This document shows positions 45,429 to 54,719 of a stretch of 64,000 nt of DNA, piece by piece. Position numbers and translations under genes: made by a program. Numbering within the stretch: position 1 is the first letter of the stretch; each line of letters begins with the position of its first letter. Source of the stretch: Anaerostipes rhamnosivorans (GTDB lineage: Bacteria; Bacillota; Clostridia; Lachnospirales; Lachnospiraceae); the NCBI RefSeq assembly GCF_005280655.1, contig NZ_CP040058.1, positions 1,650,001 through 1,714,000 on the forward strand, in the 5' to 3' direction. The notes beneath the pieces were generated by a model that saw nothing but the letters and a program-made list of their open reading frames with translations, ran no database searches and was not told the origin of the DNA.

Positions 45429-46093
45429 TGAAATATGAAATGATCCTATGGGATTTTGACGGAACTCTGGCGGATACGGGAAAGGATGTATGGAATTCTT
45501 TGGAATATGCTGCGGCAAAATGCGGCGGACAGCTGCCAAAAGAGTTTAAAAGCGATGACAGCAATCTGGGAAAAACCGTTAAGGATGTGTTCCTCCAGAT
45601 TTATCCGGCCCCAAAAGAGGAACAATATGAATGGTATGAGGAGCTGGTCCGGGTCCATTACCGGACGGTATGTGAATACCAACATACATATCTCTATCCG
45701 GGTATCCGCAGGCTGATCCGGGAAACCAGAGAGGCCGGAGTGAGGCACTATATCGTCACAATGAAAGCAGAGGAAGCGCTGGAAAGGATCCTTGAGAAAA
45801 AAGGCTGGGCAGAACTGTTTGACGGCTGGATTTCTCCGGACTCTCTCCCGGGAGAGGAAAGAACAAAAGGCGAAATGATCGCCCAGGTACTGAAGGAAAC
45901 GGGGATACAAACCAGCGCATGTGTCTATATAGGAGATACATGGAGCGACGTAAAAGCCGCAGACGAAAATGGGATAGACTGTATCGGGGTCACATACGGA
46001 GACGGGGATGCGAAAGCGGTCTGTTCTCTAAAGCCCCGGTATTGCGCGGAGAATGTTACTGAGATCCGTAGAATTTTAAAAGAAAGGGTGTAA
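45428..46093 (+). CDS. HAD hydrolase, phosphoglycolate-phosphatase-like
   Basis: A 221-aa HAD phosphatase: motif I LWDFDGTLADT, motif II region IVTMKA, Lys in RTKGEMI, motif IV YIGDTWSDVKAA. Small helical cap between. Coupled to the nucleoside hydrolase (TGATG-type overlap). In this operon it might dephosphorylate a sugar phosphate, perhaps a dead-end product; substrate is not predictable. Confidence 0.9.
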   Translation: MKYEMILWDFDGTLADTGKDVWNSLEYAAAKCGGQLPKEFKSDDSNLGKTVKDVFLQIYPAPKEEQYEWYEELVRVHYRTVCEYQHTYLYPGIRRLIRETREAGVRHYIVTMKAEEALERILEKKGWAELFDGWISPDSLPGEERTKGEMIAQVLKETGIQTSACVYIGDTWSDVKAADENGIDCIGVTYGDGDAKAVCSLKPRYCAENVTEIRRILKERV

Positions 46094-46095
46094 AC

Positions 46096-47277
46096 ATGCT
46101 TCAGGATTTTAACATATGTATCAATACAAACTTTGTGTTTGGAAAAGATGCGCAAAATCAGATTGGAAGTAAATTAAAGCAGATGGGCATCCAAAAGGTT
46201 TTGATCCATCATGATAACGGGAAGTTTTTATATGACGGCGGCCTTCTGGATCAGATAAAGAAGCAGCTTTCACAGAAGGGCATTGAGAGCCTGGAGCTGG
46301 GCGGGGTCCTGCCCAATCCCAGATTATCTCTTGTACGGGAAGGCATCCATCTGGCAAAAAAAGAACAGGTGGACATGGTACTCGCCATTGGCGGAGGAAG
46401 TGTCATAGATTCTGCCAAAGCCATCGGGCTGGGAGCTGTGTCAGATACAGATGTATGGGATTTTTTCACAGGAGCAGAAATTCCGAAAAGTTCTCTGCCC
46501 ACTGGAGTGATTCTGACCTGTCCGGCAACCGGAAGTGAATCCAGCGATGTAGCTGTCATTAATCACGTGGAGCTTGGGAAAAAACTTTTGGTCAGCAGTC
46601 CGGTCATACGTCCGGCCATTGCATTTATGAATCCTCAATTGACCTGTTCCCTGCCTCCGTTTTTGACTGCATGCGGTGTGGTGGATATGTTTTCACATGT
46701 ATGCGAGAGATACTTTACACCAGACACGGAGATCGGAGTGATCGACCGAATGGCGGAAGGAATTCTGAAAACCTTGGTGGATATTGGGCCAAAAGTACTG
46801 CAAGAGCCGCACAACTATGCTTATCGGGCTGAGATCATGTGGATTGGGTCCATTGCGCATAATGATACGGTAGGCATAGGGAGAGTCCAGGACTGGTCCA
46901 CTCATGTAATCGGAAATGAGCTGAGTGCACTTTACGACACGCCGCACGGTGCTACCCTCTCGATTATTATGGGAGCCTGGATGAGATATGTCTATCAGGA
47001 GAAGCCGGAACGGTTTGCCCGGTTTGCCAAAGAAGTATTTGGAGTGCAGTGGAACGGGAACAATACACTGGAAGCAGCTTTTCAGGGGATTTTGAAAACG
47101 GAAGAATATTTCCGCAGTATGGGAATGCCAGTCTCATTTGGGGATTATGGCATTCCAACAGACGAAGTGGAGAAGATGCTTGACCAGATCGCTTTTGGCG
47201 GAGAGGATGACAGCATCGGAGGTATCAAAAGACTAAACCGGGAGGATTGCCGCAGAATATTTGAGACGGCATTTTAA
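46096..47277 (+). CDS. Iron-containing alcohol dehydrogenase (YqhD/BDH type)
   Basis: A 393-aa NAD(P)-dependent dehydrogenase of the Fe-ADH family. Nucleotide loop GGGSVIDSAKAIG; metal ligands expected in CGVVDMFSHVCERYF and STHVIGNELSALYDTPHGATLSI. AAGGGTG before the ATG, 2 bases after the HAD stop. It could reduce an aldehyde made from ribose or act on a sugar alcohol; its place in a nucleoside operon is unusual. Confidence 0.92.
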   Translation: MLQDFNICINTNFVFGKDAQNQIGSKLKQMGIQKVLIHHDNGKFLYDGGLLDQIKKQLSQKGIESLELGGVLPNPRLSLVREGIHLAKKEQVDMVLAIGGGSVIDSAKAIGLGAVSDTDVWDFFTGAEIPKSSLPTGVILTCPATGSESSDVAVINHVELGKKLLVSSPVIRPAIAFMNPQLTCSLPPFLTACGVVDMFSHVCERYFTPDTEIGVIDRMAEGILKTLVDIGPKVLQEPHNYAYRAEIMWIGSIAHNDTVGIGRVQDWSTHVIGNELSALYDTPHGATLSIIMGAWMRYVYQEKPERFARFAKEVFGVQWNGNNTLEAAFQGILKTEEYFRSMGMPVSFGDYGIPTDEVEKMLDQIAFGGEDDSIGGIKRLNREDCRRIFETAF

Positions 47278-47304
47278 ACTTGGAAAAGAACGAGTGAGGG
47301 AGAC

Positions 47305-48210
47305 ATGAAAATACTAAATTTTGGTTCTTTAAATATCGATTATGTTTATGGCGTAAGTCATTTTGTAGAAAAGGGAGAGACTATTTCTTCTGATACGCTT
47401 CAGGTATTTGCCGGAGGGAAGGGGCTTAACCAGTCCATTGCCCTGAGCAGAGCCGGGGCAGATGTCTATCATGCGGGTGTCATAGGGACAGATGGATCTT
47501 TTTTGGGAGAAATTCTTTGTGAGGCAGAGGTGGATACCCGTTATCTTAAGATCAGCCAGGAAATCCGCACGGGCAACGCAGTGATTCAAAAAGACAGAGA
47601 AGGAGACAACTGTATTATTTTGTACGGCGGCGCAAACCAGGCAGTTACAAAGGACCAGGTCGACATGGTGTTGGAAGATTTTCAGAAAGGAGACTGTCTG
47701 ATCCTTCAAAATGAGATCAGTGAGATTCCTTATCTTGTTGAGAAAGCTCATGACAGGGGCATGCAGACTGTCCTGAATCCATCTCCGATGAATGAGAAAA
47801 TTTTTGAGATAAATTTAGATTTTATAGACTGCTTCATCCTGAACGAAGTGGAAGCCCGGGCACTGCTCCAGTCAGACGGGGACAGCAAAGATTTGTTAAA
47901 AAAGCTTAACGAGAGATTTCCTCATGCGGAGATCGTACTTACGCTGGGAGAAAAGGGTTCCATATACGCTGGTGCACAGGGGATGATAGAGCAGTCCGCA
48001 TACAAAGTGGACACAGTGGATACCACAGCGGCAGGGGATACCTTTACAGGATATTATACATCCAGCCGTCTGATGGGAAAAACAGTGAAAGAGTCACTGG
48101 ATATGGCCGCCAAGGCTTCGGCAATCGCGGTATCTAAAATGGGTGCGGCACCGTCCATTCCAAAAAGAGATCAAGTGCTTGAGTTTGCGGCAGATTCGTT
48201 TTCAGAATAG
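47305..48210 (+). CDS. rbsK: Ribokinase
   Basis: A 301-aa PfkB kinase close to ribokinase: GSLNIDYVYGVSHFVEKGET, FAGGKGLNQSIALSRAG and the catalytic DTTAAGDTFTGYY (GAGD is AAGD, as in some ribokinases). Phosphorylates the ribose released by the hydrolases to ribose 5-phosphate. Third ribokinase-like domain in the locus, after the LacI fusion and the 43482 gene. Confidence 0.9.
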   Translation: MKILNFGSLNIDYVYGVSHFVEKGETISSDTLQVFAGGKGLNQSIALSRAGADVYHAGVIGTDGSFLGEILCEAEVDTRYLKISQEIRTGNAVIQKDREGDNCIILYGGANQAVTKDQVDMVLEDFQKGDCLILQNEISEIPYLVEKAHDRGMQTVLNPSPMNEKIFEINLDFIDCFILNEVEARALLQSDGDSKDLLKKLNERFPHAEIVLTLGEKGSIYAGAQGMIEQSAYKVDTVDTTAAGDTFTGYYTSSRLMGKTVKESLDMAAKASAIAVSKMGAAPSIPKRDQVLEFAADSFSE

Positions 48211-48235
48211 GCATAAAGATAAAAGGAGGAATGAA

Positions 48236-49162
48236 ATGAAAACAAGAAAAGTAATCATTGACACAGACCCTGGCATTGATGATGCAGCGGCGATTGCGGT
48301 TATGCTTTCAGAGCCGTCACTGGACGTAAAGCTGATCGCCAGTGTGTCTGGAAACGTGGGGATTGAACACACCACTAACAATGCGCTGAAGCTTTTGGCT
48401 TTCCTAAAAAAAGACGTGCCGGTAGCAAAGGGCGCTGCGGCTCCGCTCTTAAGAGATAACAGGTTTGCAACCAATGCACATGGGAAATCCGGAATGGGAG
48501 GTTTTGATTTTCCGGAACCTAAGAATGAATTGCTGCTGGAAGAAAATGCAGTGCTCAGTGAATACCGTACACTGATGGACTGCAAAGAGAAGGTTTCCAT
48601 TTTAACTCTTGGGCCTCTGACCAATATTGCATTGCTGATCTTAACATTTCCGGAAGTGAAGGGAAAAATTGAAGAGATCATTATGATGGGAGGTTCCACA
48701 GAGAGAGGAAATATCGGGATTTATGGAGAATTCAATGTCACCATTGACCCGGAGGCTGCAAAAATCGTTTTCCGTTCCGGCATTCCGATCACTATGGTAG
48801 GATTGGATATCGGAAGAAAAGCCAGACTTACGGTTGGAGACCTGGAAGAGCTTGAAAAGGGCGGAGAGACAGGAATGATGATCAGCTCTCTGTTCCGTTC
48901 CTACGATGGAGGACATATTGAAGAAGGAGTGAAGATGTATGATCCGTCCGCGGCCATGTATCTTATGGAACCGGAACTTTTTGAGACAAAAAAGGCTTTT
49001 GTCGATGTCGAGACCGCAAGCCCTATCACAATGGGTGCCACTGTCGTGGATTTTGATGAAACATTAAACGGGACAAAGAATGTATCTGTCTGCGTTGATG
49101 TTGATGTGGAGCGTTTCCGCAGGCGCTATGTGCAGAGAGTCGCAGAAGCAGAACGTAAGTAA
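48236..49162 (+). CDS. Inosine/uridine-preferring nucleoside hydrolase (copy 2)
   Basis: A 308-aa nucleoside hydrolase with DTDPGIDDA, LTLGPLTNIALLI, IIMMGGSTERGNIGIYGEFN and MYDPSAAMYL. It resembles the RihA/B/C group more than copy 1 does. ATG at 48236 after AAAGGAGG; the frame continues upstream into rbsK but that part is not coding. Confidence 0.93.
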   Translation: MKTRKVIIDTDPGIDDAAAIAVMLSEPSLDVKLIASVSGNVGIEHTTNNALKLLAFLKKDVPVAKGAAAPLLRDNRFATNAHGKSGMGGFDFPEPKNELLLEENAVLSEYRTLMDCKEKVSILTLGPLTNIALLILTFPEVKGKIEEIIMMGGSTERGNIGIYGEFNVTIDPEAAKIVFRSGIPITMVGLDIGRKARLTVGDLEELEKGGETGMMISSLFRSYDGGHIEEGVKMYDPSAAMYLMEPELFETKKAFVDVETASPITMGATVVDFDETLNGTKNVSVCVDVDVERFRRRYVQRVAEAERK

Positions 49163-49206
49163 CAAGAAAACAGTAAAAAATAGTTTTGAAAGGTATGGTA
49201 TAGGTA

Positions 49207-50643
49207 ATGTCCAATACAGATGAGAGAAAAACAACAGGAATCCCGGTGCCTGCAGAGGGGACACCGGAATTCCAGACAATGAACCGAATGGCAAAACGTG
49301 CGATTCCGCTGGTATTAATCATTTTTATTTTTGGTATTTTGGAGCAGCAGGCGTTTGGGATGATTTTTGTAAATATCGGGAAACAGCTGGGAACCCCGGA
49401 ACTGGCGTCTCTGATCACATCCCTTCCAGGCATAGCCCTTGGAATCGTGTGTGTCATTTACGGCTCGCTGGGTGACTTTGTATCCCTGAAAAAGATGACA
49501 CTGCTCGGAACCGTTGTTTTTGTTATCGGTTCCGCCATCGGATTTCTACTTGGCCCTGTGAGCATTTGGGCTGTTGTAGCTGCACGTATGCTCCAGTCCA
49601 TCGGTGGACAGGTTGCAGGCTCCGTATTCCTGGTACTTGTATCGAAATACATCTCCCAGAAAGAGAGGGTTGTTTATTACGGGATTTTTGTGGCAGTCTT
49701 CAGATTTTCGGCGGCACTGGGCGTGGTCGCGGCTGGTTATGTGACAAAGATCGACTGGCGGTGGATGTTTGCCATTCCAGTAATCTCTGTTGTATTCATG
49801 CCGGCACTGGCGAAAAACCTTCCGGATGAACATGCAAAGGGCGCAAAGATTGACGGATGGGGCTTTACACTGATCGGAGCTTTTGCCGGAGCTATCACAA
49901 TGTTCTTCACTGATATGAATCTGCTCTGGTCCGTTGCATCGGTTGTGACTCTGGCAGCTTTCATCATATACATCAACAAAGCAGAAGATCCGATCATCAC
50001 ACCGGCATTTTTAAAGAATCCTGCATTTGTGGCAACCATGGTGGTCATTTTCGTGGGTTACTTCTTCAGCTATACATTGAATGCAGGTGTAAATGCCATC
50101 GGGCTTGAAGTGTTTGGTATTGACTCAGCCCAGGTTTCCAACCTGCTTGTGTGGTCCATTCTTCTGGCAGCAGTCCTTGGTTTTGTGTGTGGACCTGTAA
50201 TTAAGAAGATTGGACGATCCGCGGCTATCATTATGGCTTTAGCGGCAATGGGAATCGGCCTTATCGCGATTGCGTTTGCGATTCCTTATGGAAAGATTGC
50301 GGCCCTCGCTGCAGCACCGTGTATCTACTACTTCGGAACATCATTTTTCTACTCTCCGATCGTAGATACGGCGACATTGACGGTTTCACCGGAAGAGTCA
50401 GGACGTGTTCTGGGGATCAATGACCTTGTACAGGCTATCACTGGATCTGTCGGTGTAGCAGTATTCGGACAAATGATGTCAGCCGGCGTCATGTCAGGAG
50501 GAAGCATCACAGGAGTAAAAGCCGGAGCAGCTTCCACATACGCAAATGTATTCTTAATCGGCGGTATTGTCGTGCTTGCGGCATTGGTCATCTTTATCCT
50601 CACAAAGAAAATGATATACAGCCGTTCCAGAAAAGACGGATAA
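49207..50643 (+). CDS. MFS transporter
   Basis: A 478-aa major facilitator with 12 or more helices, signature-like loop GSLGDFVSLKKMTLLG after helix 2 and a hydrophilic N-terminal tail of about 30 residues. Last gene of the riboside operon before a terminator. It might export the freed base or take up a substrate; direction and substrate are inference. Confidence 0.88.
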   Translation: MSNTDERKTTGIPVPAEGTPEFQTMNRMAKRAIPLVLIIFIFGILEQQAFGMIFVNIGKQLGTPELASLITSLPGIALGIVCVIYGSLGDFVSLKKMTLLGTVVFVIGSAIGFLLGPVSIWAVVAARMLQSIGGQVAGSVFLVLVSKYISQKERVVYYGIFVAVFRFSAALGVVAAGYVTKIDWRWMFAIPVISVVFMPALAKNLPDEHAKGAKIDGWGFTLIGAFAGAITMFFTDMNLLWSVASVVTLAAFIIYINKAEDPIITPAFLKNPAFVATMVVIFVGYFFSYTLNAGVNAIGLEVFGIDSAQVSNLLVWSILLAAVLGFVCGPVIKKIGRSAAIIMALAAMGIGLIAIAFAIPYGKIAALAAAPCIYYFGTSFFYSPIVDTATLTVSPEESGRVLGINDLVQAITGSVGVAVFGQMMSAGVMSGGSITGVKAGAASTYANVFLIGGIVVLAALVIFILTKKMIYSRSRKDG

Positions 50644-50655
50644 AATAATTATCAA

Positions 50656-50697
50656 AACAAGACGGGAAATCTTTATAGATCCCTGTCTTGTTTTTTC
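50656..50697 (+). terminator. Terminator of the riboside operon
   Basis: AACAAGACGGG pairs with CCCTGTCTTGT and is followed by a T-run. Confidence 0.88.
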
Positions 50698-50762
50698 TTG
50701 ACGAAAGATATTTTAAGATTTATAATCTATATGACTAAAAGAGAATAAAAAGTCATATAGAT
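50698..50762 (+). promoter_or_regulatory. Promoter with 12-bp inverted-repeat operator of the TetR-ABC operon
   Basis: TTGACG (50698-50703), 17-base spacer, TATAAT (50721-50726). ATCTATATGACT (50725-50736) is exactly inverted at 50751-50762 with a 14-base spacer, overlapping the -10 and start. Expected site of the TetR product. Confidence 0.82.
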
Positions 50763-50775
50763 TGGAGGGATATAA

Positions 50776-51372
50776 ATGCCAAGGTTCAGCGACACAGAAA
50801 GAGAACGAATAAAGCAAAAATTAATGCAGGAAGGAGAACATCTATTTACTTCTTTTGGGATTAAAAAAGTATCCATTGACGAAATCGTACGGGCTGCCGG
50901 GATCGCCAAAGGTTCATTTTATTCTTTTTACCCGAGTAAAGAACATCTCTATATGGAGATTGCCGGAAATCTACAGATGAAGATGTGGCGTGAGATGGAT
51001 GATTTTTTAAAGGAAAACCGTTCTCTGGAGCCAAGAGAACTCTGTAAGCAATGTTTTATTCTAATGTTTAACGGAATACAGCGTTATCCTATGCTGAAAC
51101 AAGCTGACAGTGAAACTGCTGAATATCTATACCGCAAGCTGCCCAATGAAGTGATTGAGGCACATACAAAAGATGACAGTCATGAACTTATCAGACTACA
51201 GGAATTCGGCATTCATTTTAACTGTGGAATCGAAATTGCCACAAAAACATTACAGACGCTTGCCATCAGTTTCCTCAATTTACAGCAAGATTCCCCTGCC
51301 GATCAACAGACGATAATGGGGATCATGCTGGATGGTGTATTAAAGGAGATCATCAGTGAAAAATGTGATTGA
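50776..51372 (+). CDS. TetR family transcriptional regulator
   Basis: A 198-aa regulator. Helix-turn-helix FTSFGIKKVSIDEIVRAAGIAKGSFYSFYPSKEHLY split across the usual three helices; helical C-terminal domain. GGAGGG before the ATG. The ABC ATPase gene starts inside its 3' end, so it is the first gene of a four-gene exporter operon that it most likely represses. Confidence 0.92.
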   Translation: MPRFSDTERERIKQKLMQEGEHLFTSFGIKKVSIDEIVRAAGIAKGSFYSFYPSKEHLYMEIAGNLQMKMWREMDDFLKENRSLEPRELCKQCFILMFNGIQRYPMLKQADSETAEYLYRKLPNEVIEAHTKDDSHELIRLQEFGIHFNCGIEIATKTLQTLAISFLNLQQDSPADQQTIMGIMLDGVLKEIISEKCD

Positions 51373-52219
51373 GGTCCAGAATGTCTATCTTAAATATCCA
51401 TCTTCAAAAAATGATACGATCCATGGGATCAGTTTTGACGTAAAGGAAGGTGAGATCTTCGGTTTTCTTGGGCCGTCCGGCGCAGGGAAAAGCACCATGC
51501 AGAAAATCTTGACAGGAACCCTCCGGGATTACCGGGGGAGTGTACATATTTTTGATACAGAGATGAGGCAGAGAACACATGATTATTATGAAAAAATAGG
51601 AGTGGATTTTGAATTTCCGAACTTTTACGGTAAATTCACTGCCCTTGAAAACCTAAAGTATTTTGCTTCTCTATATTCAGGCAGAACAACTGATCCCTTG
51701 AAGCTTTTAGAGAAGGTCGGCCTTTTGCATGATGCTGATAAGAAGGTTTCTAGTTATTCAAAGGGGATGAAAATGAGGCTTGGTTTTGTACGTTCTCTGC
51801 TTCATGACCCGCAGCTTCTTTTTCTGGATGAGCCGACCAGCGGTCTTGATCCTGCAAATGCAAGAGTCTTAAAGGATATGATCCTGGAGCAAAAGAAGAT
51901 GGGAAAAACGATCATTTTAACAACCCATAATATGCAGGATGCAGAGGAACTCTGCGGACGTGTTGCCTTTATGGCGGACGGAACGATCAAGGCCATCGGT
52001 TCTCCGCACGCCCTGCGCAAAGGCGGGACCAATACACAAGTAGAATATACCTTTTTAGACAATACAAGAGAGATAAGAAAGGTCTGCACTCTTTCCAATC
52101 TGGCACATTCACAGGACTTTCAAACCGTACTGAAAAAGGGGTTACTGACAAGCATTCATTCAAAGGAGCAAACCCTTGAGGATGTATTTATTGCGCTGAC
52201 AGGAAGGGGCCTGCAATGA
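51356..52219 (+). CDS. ABC-2 type exporter ATP-binding protein
   Basis: A 287-aa ATPase: Walker A GPSGAGKST, signature YSKGMKMRLGF, Walker B LLFLDEPTSGLDP, switch His ILTTHN. Start is GTG at 51356 after AAAGGAG, overlapping the TetR gene by 17 bases. Typical drug or peptide exporter ATPase. Confidence 0.92.
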   Translation: MKNVIEVQNVYLKYPSSKNDTIHGISFDVKEGEIFGFLGPSGAGKSTMQKILTGTLRDYRGSVHIFDTEMRQRTHDYYEKIGVDFEFPNFYGKFTALENLKYFASLYSGRTTDPLKLLEKVGLLHDADKKVSSYSKGMKMRLGFVRSLLHDPQLLFLDEPTSGLDPANARVLKDMILEQKKMGKTIILTTHNMQDAEELCGRVAFMADGTIKAIGSPHALRKGGTNTQVEYTFLDNTREIRKVCTLSNLAHSQDFQTVLKKGLLTSIHSKEQTLEDVFIALTGRGLQ

Positions 52220-52917
52220 GATTTTTATCTGCCTTAAAAAACGACATCCATTTTCAAATAAAATATGGATTCTATCTTTTGTACGCTTTTTTCAGTGTGG
52301 TTTATATTGCTGTGCTGATGATCATACCCCAGGAATATAAAAAAATGACAGCGTCCCTTATTATTTTGACTGACCCCGCAATGCTAGGTATTTTCTTTAT
52401 GGGCGGTATATGGCTGCTGGAAAAAGGGGAAGGGCTGCACCGTTTTTGGAGTATCTCACCGCTTTGTCCTATGGAATATACATTGTCAAAAGCCATATCC
52501 CTGGCAATCCTGTCAACGGTATCAGCGGATCTCATCGTGCTGGCTGCTATGAGGAGCACAATCCATTTCGTATTCTTGTCTTTTAGTGTATTTACTGGTG
52601 CGGTTGTTTTTAATGTCATTGGACTGATTCTGGCATCCTATGCCCGTTCAGTCAACCACTATATGATCATTGTCATATTTCCTGCGGTCTTTTTGTCCGT
52701 ACCGCCTGTCCTGACAGCGTTTGGAATCACTCATCCGCTTTTGGAGATGTTCCCTGGTACAGCGTTATGGTATTTGATTGCAGATTCGATCCATATGGCA
52801 GAAAATATAAATGGCTTTATGTGGGTCAATCTGATCTTCTGGTTCGGGATGATGTTATACTTTGCCAATAAACGGATTGGAGCCGCGCTGCAGTCGGAAG
52901 GAGGCGGGAACTTATGA
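52216..52917 (+). CDS. ABC exporter permease 1
   Basis: A 233-aa membrane protein with about six helices and no soluble domain, ABC-2 permease-like. Starts at ATGA overlapping the ATPase stop, and ends the same way into permease 2, so the three are coupled. Confidence 0.85.
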   Translation: MRFLSALKNDIHFQIKYGFYLLYAFFSVVYIAVLMIIPQEYKKMTASLIILTDPAMLGIFFMGGIWLLEKGEGLHRFWSISPLCPMEYTLSKAISLAILSTVSADLIVLAAMRSTIHFVFLSFSVFTGAVVFNVIGLILASYARSVNHYMIIVIFPAVFLSVPPVLTAFGITHPLLEMFPGTALWYLIADSIHMAENINGFMWVNLIFWFGMMLYFANKRIGAALQSEGGGNL

Positions 52918-53621
52918 AGCACACGATGAAACTTTTTGAAATAGGGTTGAGACAAATAGCAAAAGACGGAATGCTGCTTGTTCTCCTTCCGGCACCTGTG
53001 TTCGCAGGAATCTTTTTTAAATTTGCCATTCCTATCATCAATGACATATTGACAAGAAAATTCTTTTTTTCTATCACAGCCTGGTATGGTCTGGCAGACG
53101 GTATGTTACTTTGCCTGACCCCTATGTTTGCAGCAATGATCTCGGCGTTTTTGCTTTTGGAGGAGAGGGATGAGGGTTTAAGCGCCTTTTATCAGATTAC
53201 ACCGGCAGAAGGATCTTCTTACCTAAACGCTCGAATCGGCCTGCCGATGATATGGGCATTTCTTACGACAATTTTTGTTGTTTGTTTCTTTAAAATTTCC
53301 CCTCTATCCTTTAAAGTGATACTTTTAAGCGCCCTCATCAGCAGTTTAACGGGGATGTCTTTGGCGATGATGGTTGTTTCCATTGCAGGAAACCGTGTGG
53401 AAGGGCTTGCTCTGTCTAAGTTGATGGGAATCAGCTTTATCGGACTTATTTTAATATGGTTTATTCCTGCTCCGTATCATTTTATCATGGCTTTTCTTCC
53501 TTCTTTCTGGATAGGGAAACTGCTGATGAACGGAGCGGATCCCTTTTCATTTATGTTTGGACTTATCTCCTGTTTTTTATGGATTGCCTTTTTCACAAGA
53601 AGATTTTTGAATAGAGTGTAG
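52914..53621 (+). CDS. ABC exporter permease 2
   Basis: A 235-aa membrane protein with six predicted helices and the same size and layout as permease 1, with which it likely forms a heterodimer. Coupled by a 4-base overlap. Ends one base before the convergent AraC gene; no terminator lies between. Confidence 0.85.
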   Translation: MKHTMKLFEIGLRQIAKDGMLLVLLPAPVFAGIFFKFAIPIINDILTRKFFFSITAWYGLADGMLLCLTPMFAAMISAFLLLEERDEGLSAFYQITPAEGSSYLNARIGLPMIWAFLTTIFVVCFFKISPLSFKVILLSALISSLTGMSLAMMVVSIAGNRVEGLALSKLMGISFIGLILIWFIPAPYHFIMAFLPSFWIGKLLMNGADPFSFMFGLISCFLWIAFFTRRFLNRV

Positions 53622-53622
53622 T

Positions 53623-54480
53623 TTACAATTCCTGAAGGCCGTTTCTAAACTTCAGAGGCGATATCCCCTCTCTCCGTGAGAATGCGTTGATAAAGCTGGC
53701 ACTGGAGCTGTATCCCAGATATTCAGAAATGCTCTCAATGGTCTGTGACGTGGTTTTTAACATGGTTTTGGCCAGATTAATCTTACAGAGCGCTGCGTAT
53801 TCGATGGGAGAGTACCCTGTCTCAGCCTTAAACAGATGAGAAAAATAGTAAGGGCTCAAATTGACATGTCCGGAAATATCCCTAAGTGTAAGGTTCTTAC
53901 AGGGATTATCCCGGATAAACCGAATGGCATCGGAGACAGCGGGAGAGCTTTCCATACCGGTTCCGGGTACAGAATGCCGGAAGGACTGGATCTGGCAGAG
54001 GCAGCTATAGATGACAGAAGACAGCTCTGCGTCTGTGACCTCCTGTTCAAACCGGAGTTTTGTGACCAGTGAATTAGCCAAATCATAGATCTGCCTGTGG
54101 TTATCCAGATTAAAAAGAGGTCCTTTGTTTTGGCTGATCAAATGTCTGGTGACAGAGACCGCATTACTCCCGCAATAGTGCATATAGATAAATTCACAGG
54201 AATCACCGGAATAATAAACATGGGGATTTTCCCCGTCAATTAATATGATATCGTTCTTTGCCGCGGTATAGCAGCTTCCCTCATATTCAAGATAAAATGT
54301 ACCATCCGTCACATACAGCATCAGGGGGGAATGGTTTCCCTGACGCTGTATGCGGTATCCCTGGCGGCAGTAAAAATGTCCGCAGTTGATAATATAGTAG
54401 TAATAGTCCGTGAAGGTATCCGATGGTGCAAAGAAAAAATACTCCGATTCCGGAAGTACGCCTGGTTCCCGGCATATCAT
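53623..54480 (-). CDS. AraC family transcriptional regulator
   Basis: A 285-aa regulator with an N-terminal cupin-like sensing domain (about 30-150) and two C-terminal helix-turn-helix motifs (LTLRDISGHVNLSPYYFSHLF and IESISEYLGYSSSASFINAF). AAGGAGGG before the ATG. It is divergent from the NanE/glycyl-radical enzyme cluster and is the obvious candidate activator of it, probably responding to the sugar substrate. Confidence 0.92.
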   Translation of the reverse strand: MICREPGVLPESEYFFFAPSDTFTDYYYYIINCGHFYCRQGYRIQRQGNHSPLMLYVTDGTFYLEYEGSCYTAAKNDIILIDGENPHVYYSGDSCEFIYMHYCGSNAVSVTRHLISQNKGPLFNLDNHRQIYDLANSLVTKLRFEQEVTDAELSSVIYSCLCQIQSFRHSVPGTGMESSPAVSDAIRFIRDNPCKNLTLRDISGHVNLSPYYFSHLFKAETGYSPIEYAALCKINLAKTMLKTTSQTIESISEYLGYSSSASFINAFSRREGISPLKFRNGLQEL

Positions 54481-54520
54481 AAAAACCCTCCTTATCTAAA
54501 ACTAGAAAACAGAAATATTC

Positions 54521-54609
54521 TATAGTGTTAAAGTTCTTTTTTTATTATATTATGAGATATCAAAAAAAGCAATTTGAATAAACTTTATAGCAAGACCGAA
54601 TAGTGTAAC
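54521..54609. promoter_or_regulatory. AraC promoter and paired boxes in the AraC/NanE gap
   Basis: Minus strand: TTGCTT (plus 54567-54572), 17-base spacer, TATAAT (plus 54544-54549) serves araC. Similar boxes ATAGTGTTAA (54521-54530) and ATAGTGTAAC (54600-54609) flank it, and ACTTTAAC near 54633 inverts the GTTAAAGT at 54526. They could be AraC sites; tentative. Confidence 0.5.
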
Positions 54610-54719
54610 AGCAAACAGACTGTGCTAAGATAACTTTAACAGGAAGCCTGTAGCTATTGCTGATACAAGGAACTTGAAAAGCAATCTGATGATATAGAGT
54701 GAAAAAGGAGAAAGAAATT

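Noticed and set aside
52914..53621. Separate function for permease 2 unrelated to permease 1
   Set aside because: 4-base overlaps and equal size argue for one transporter complex.
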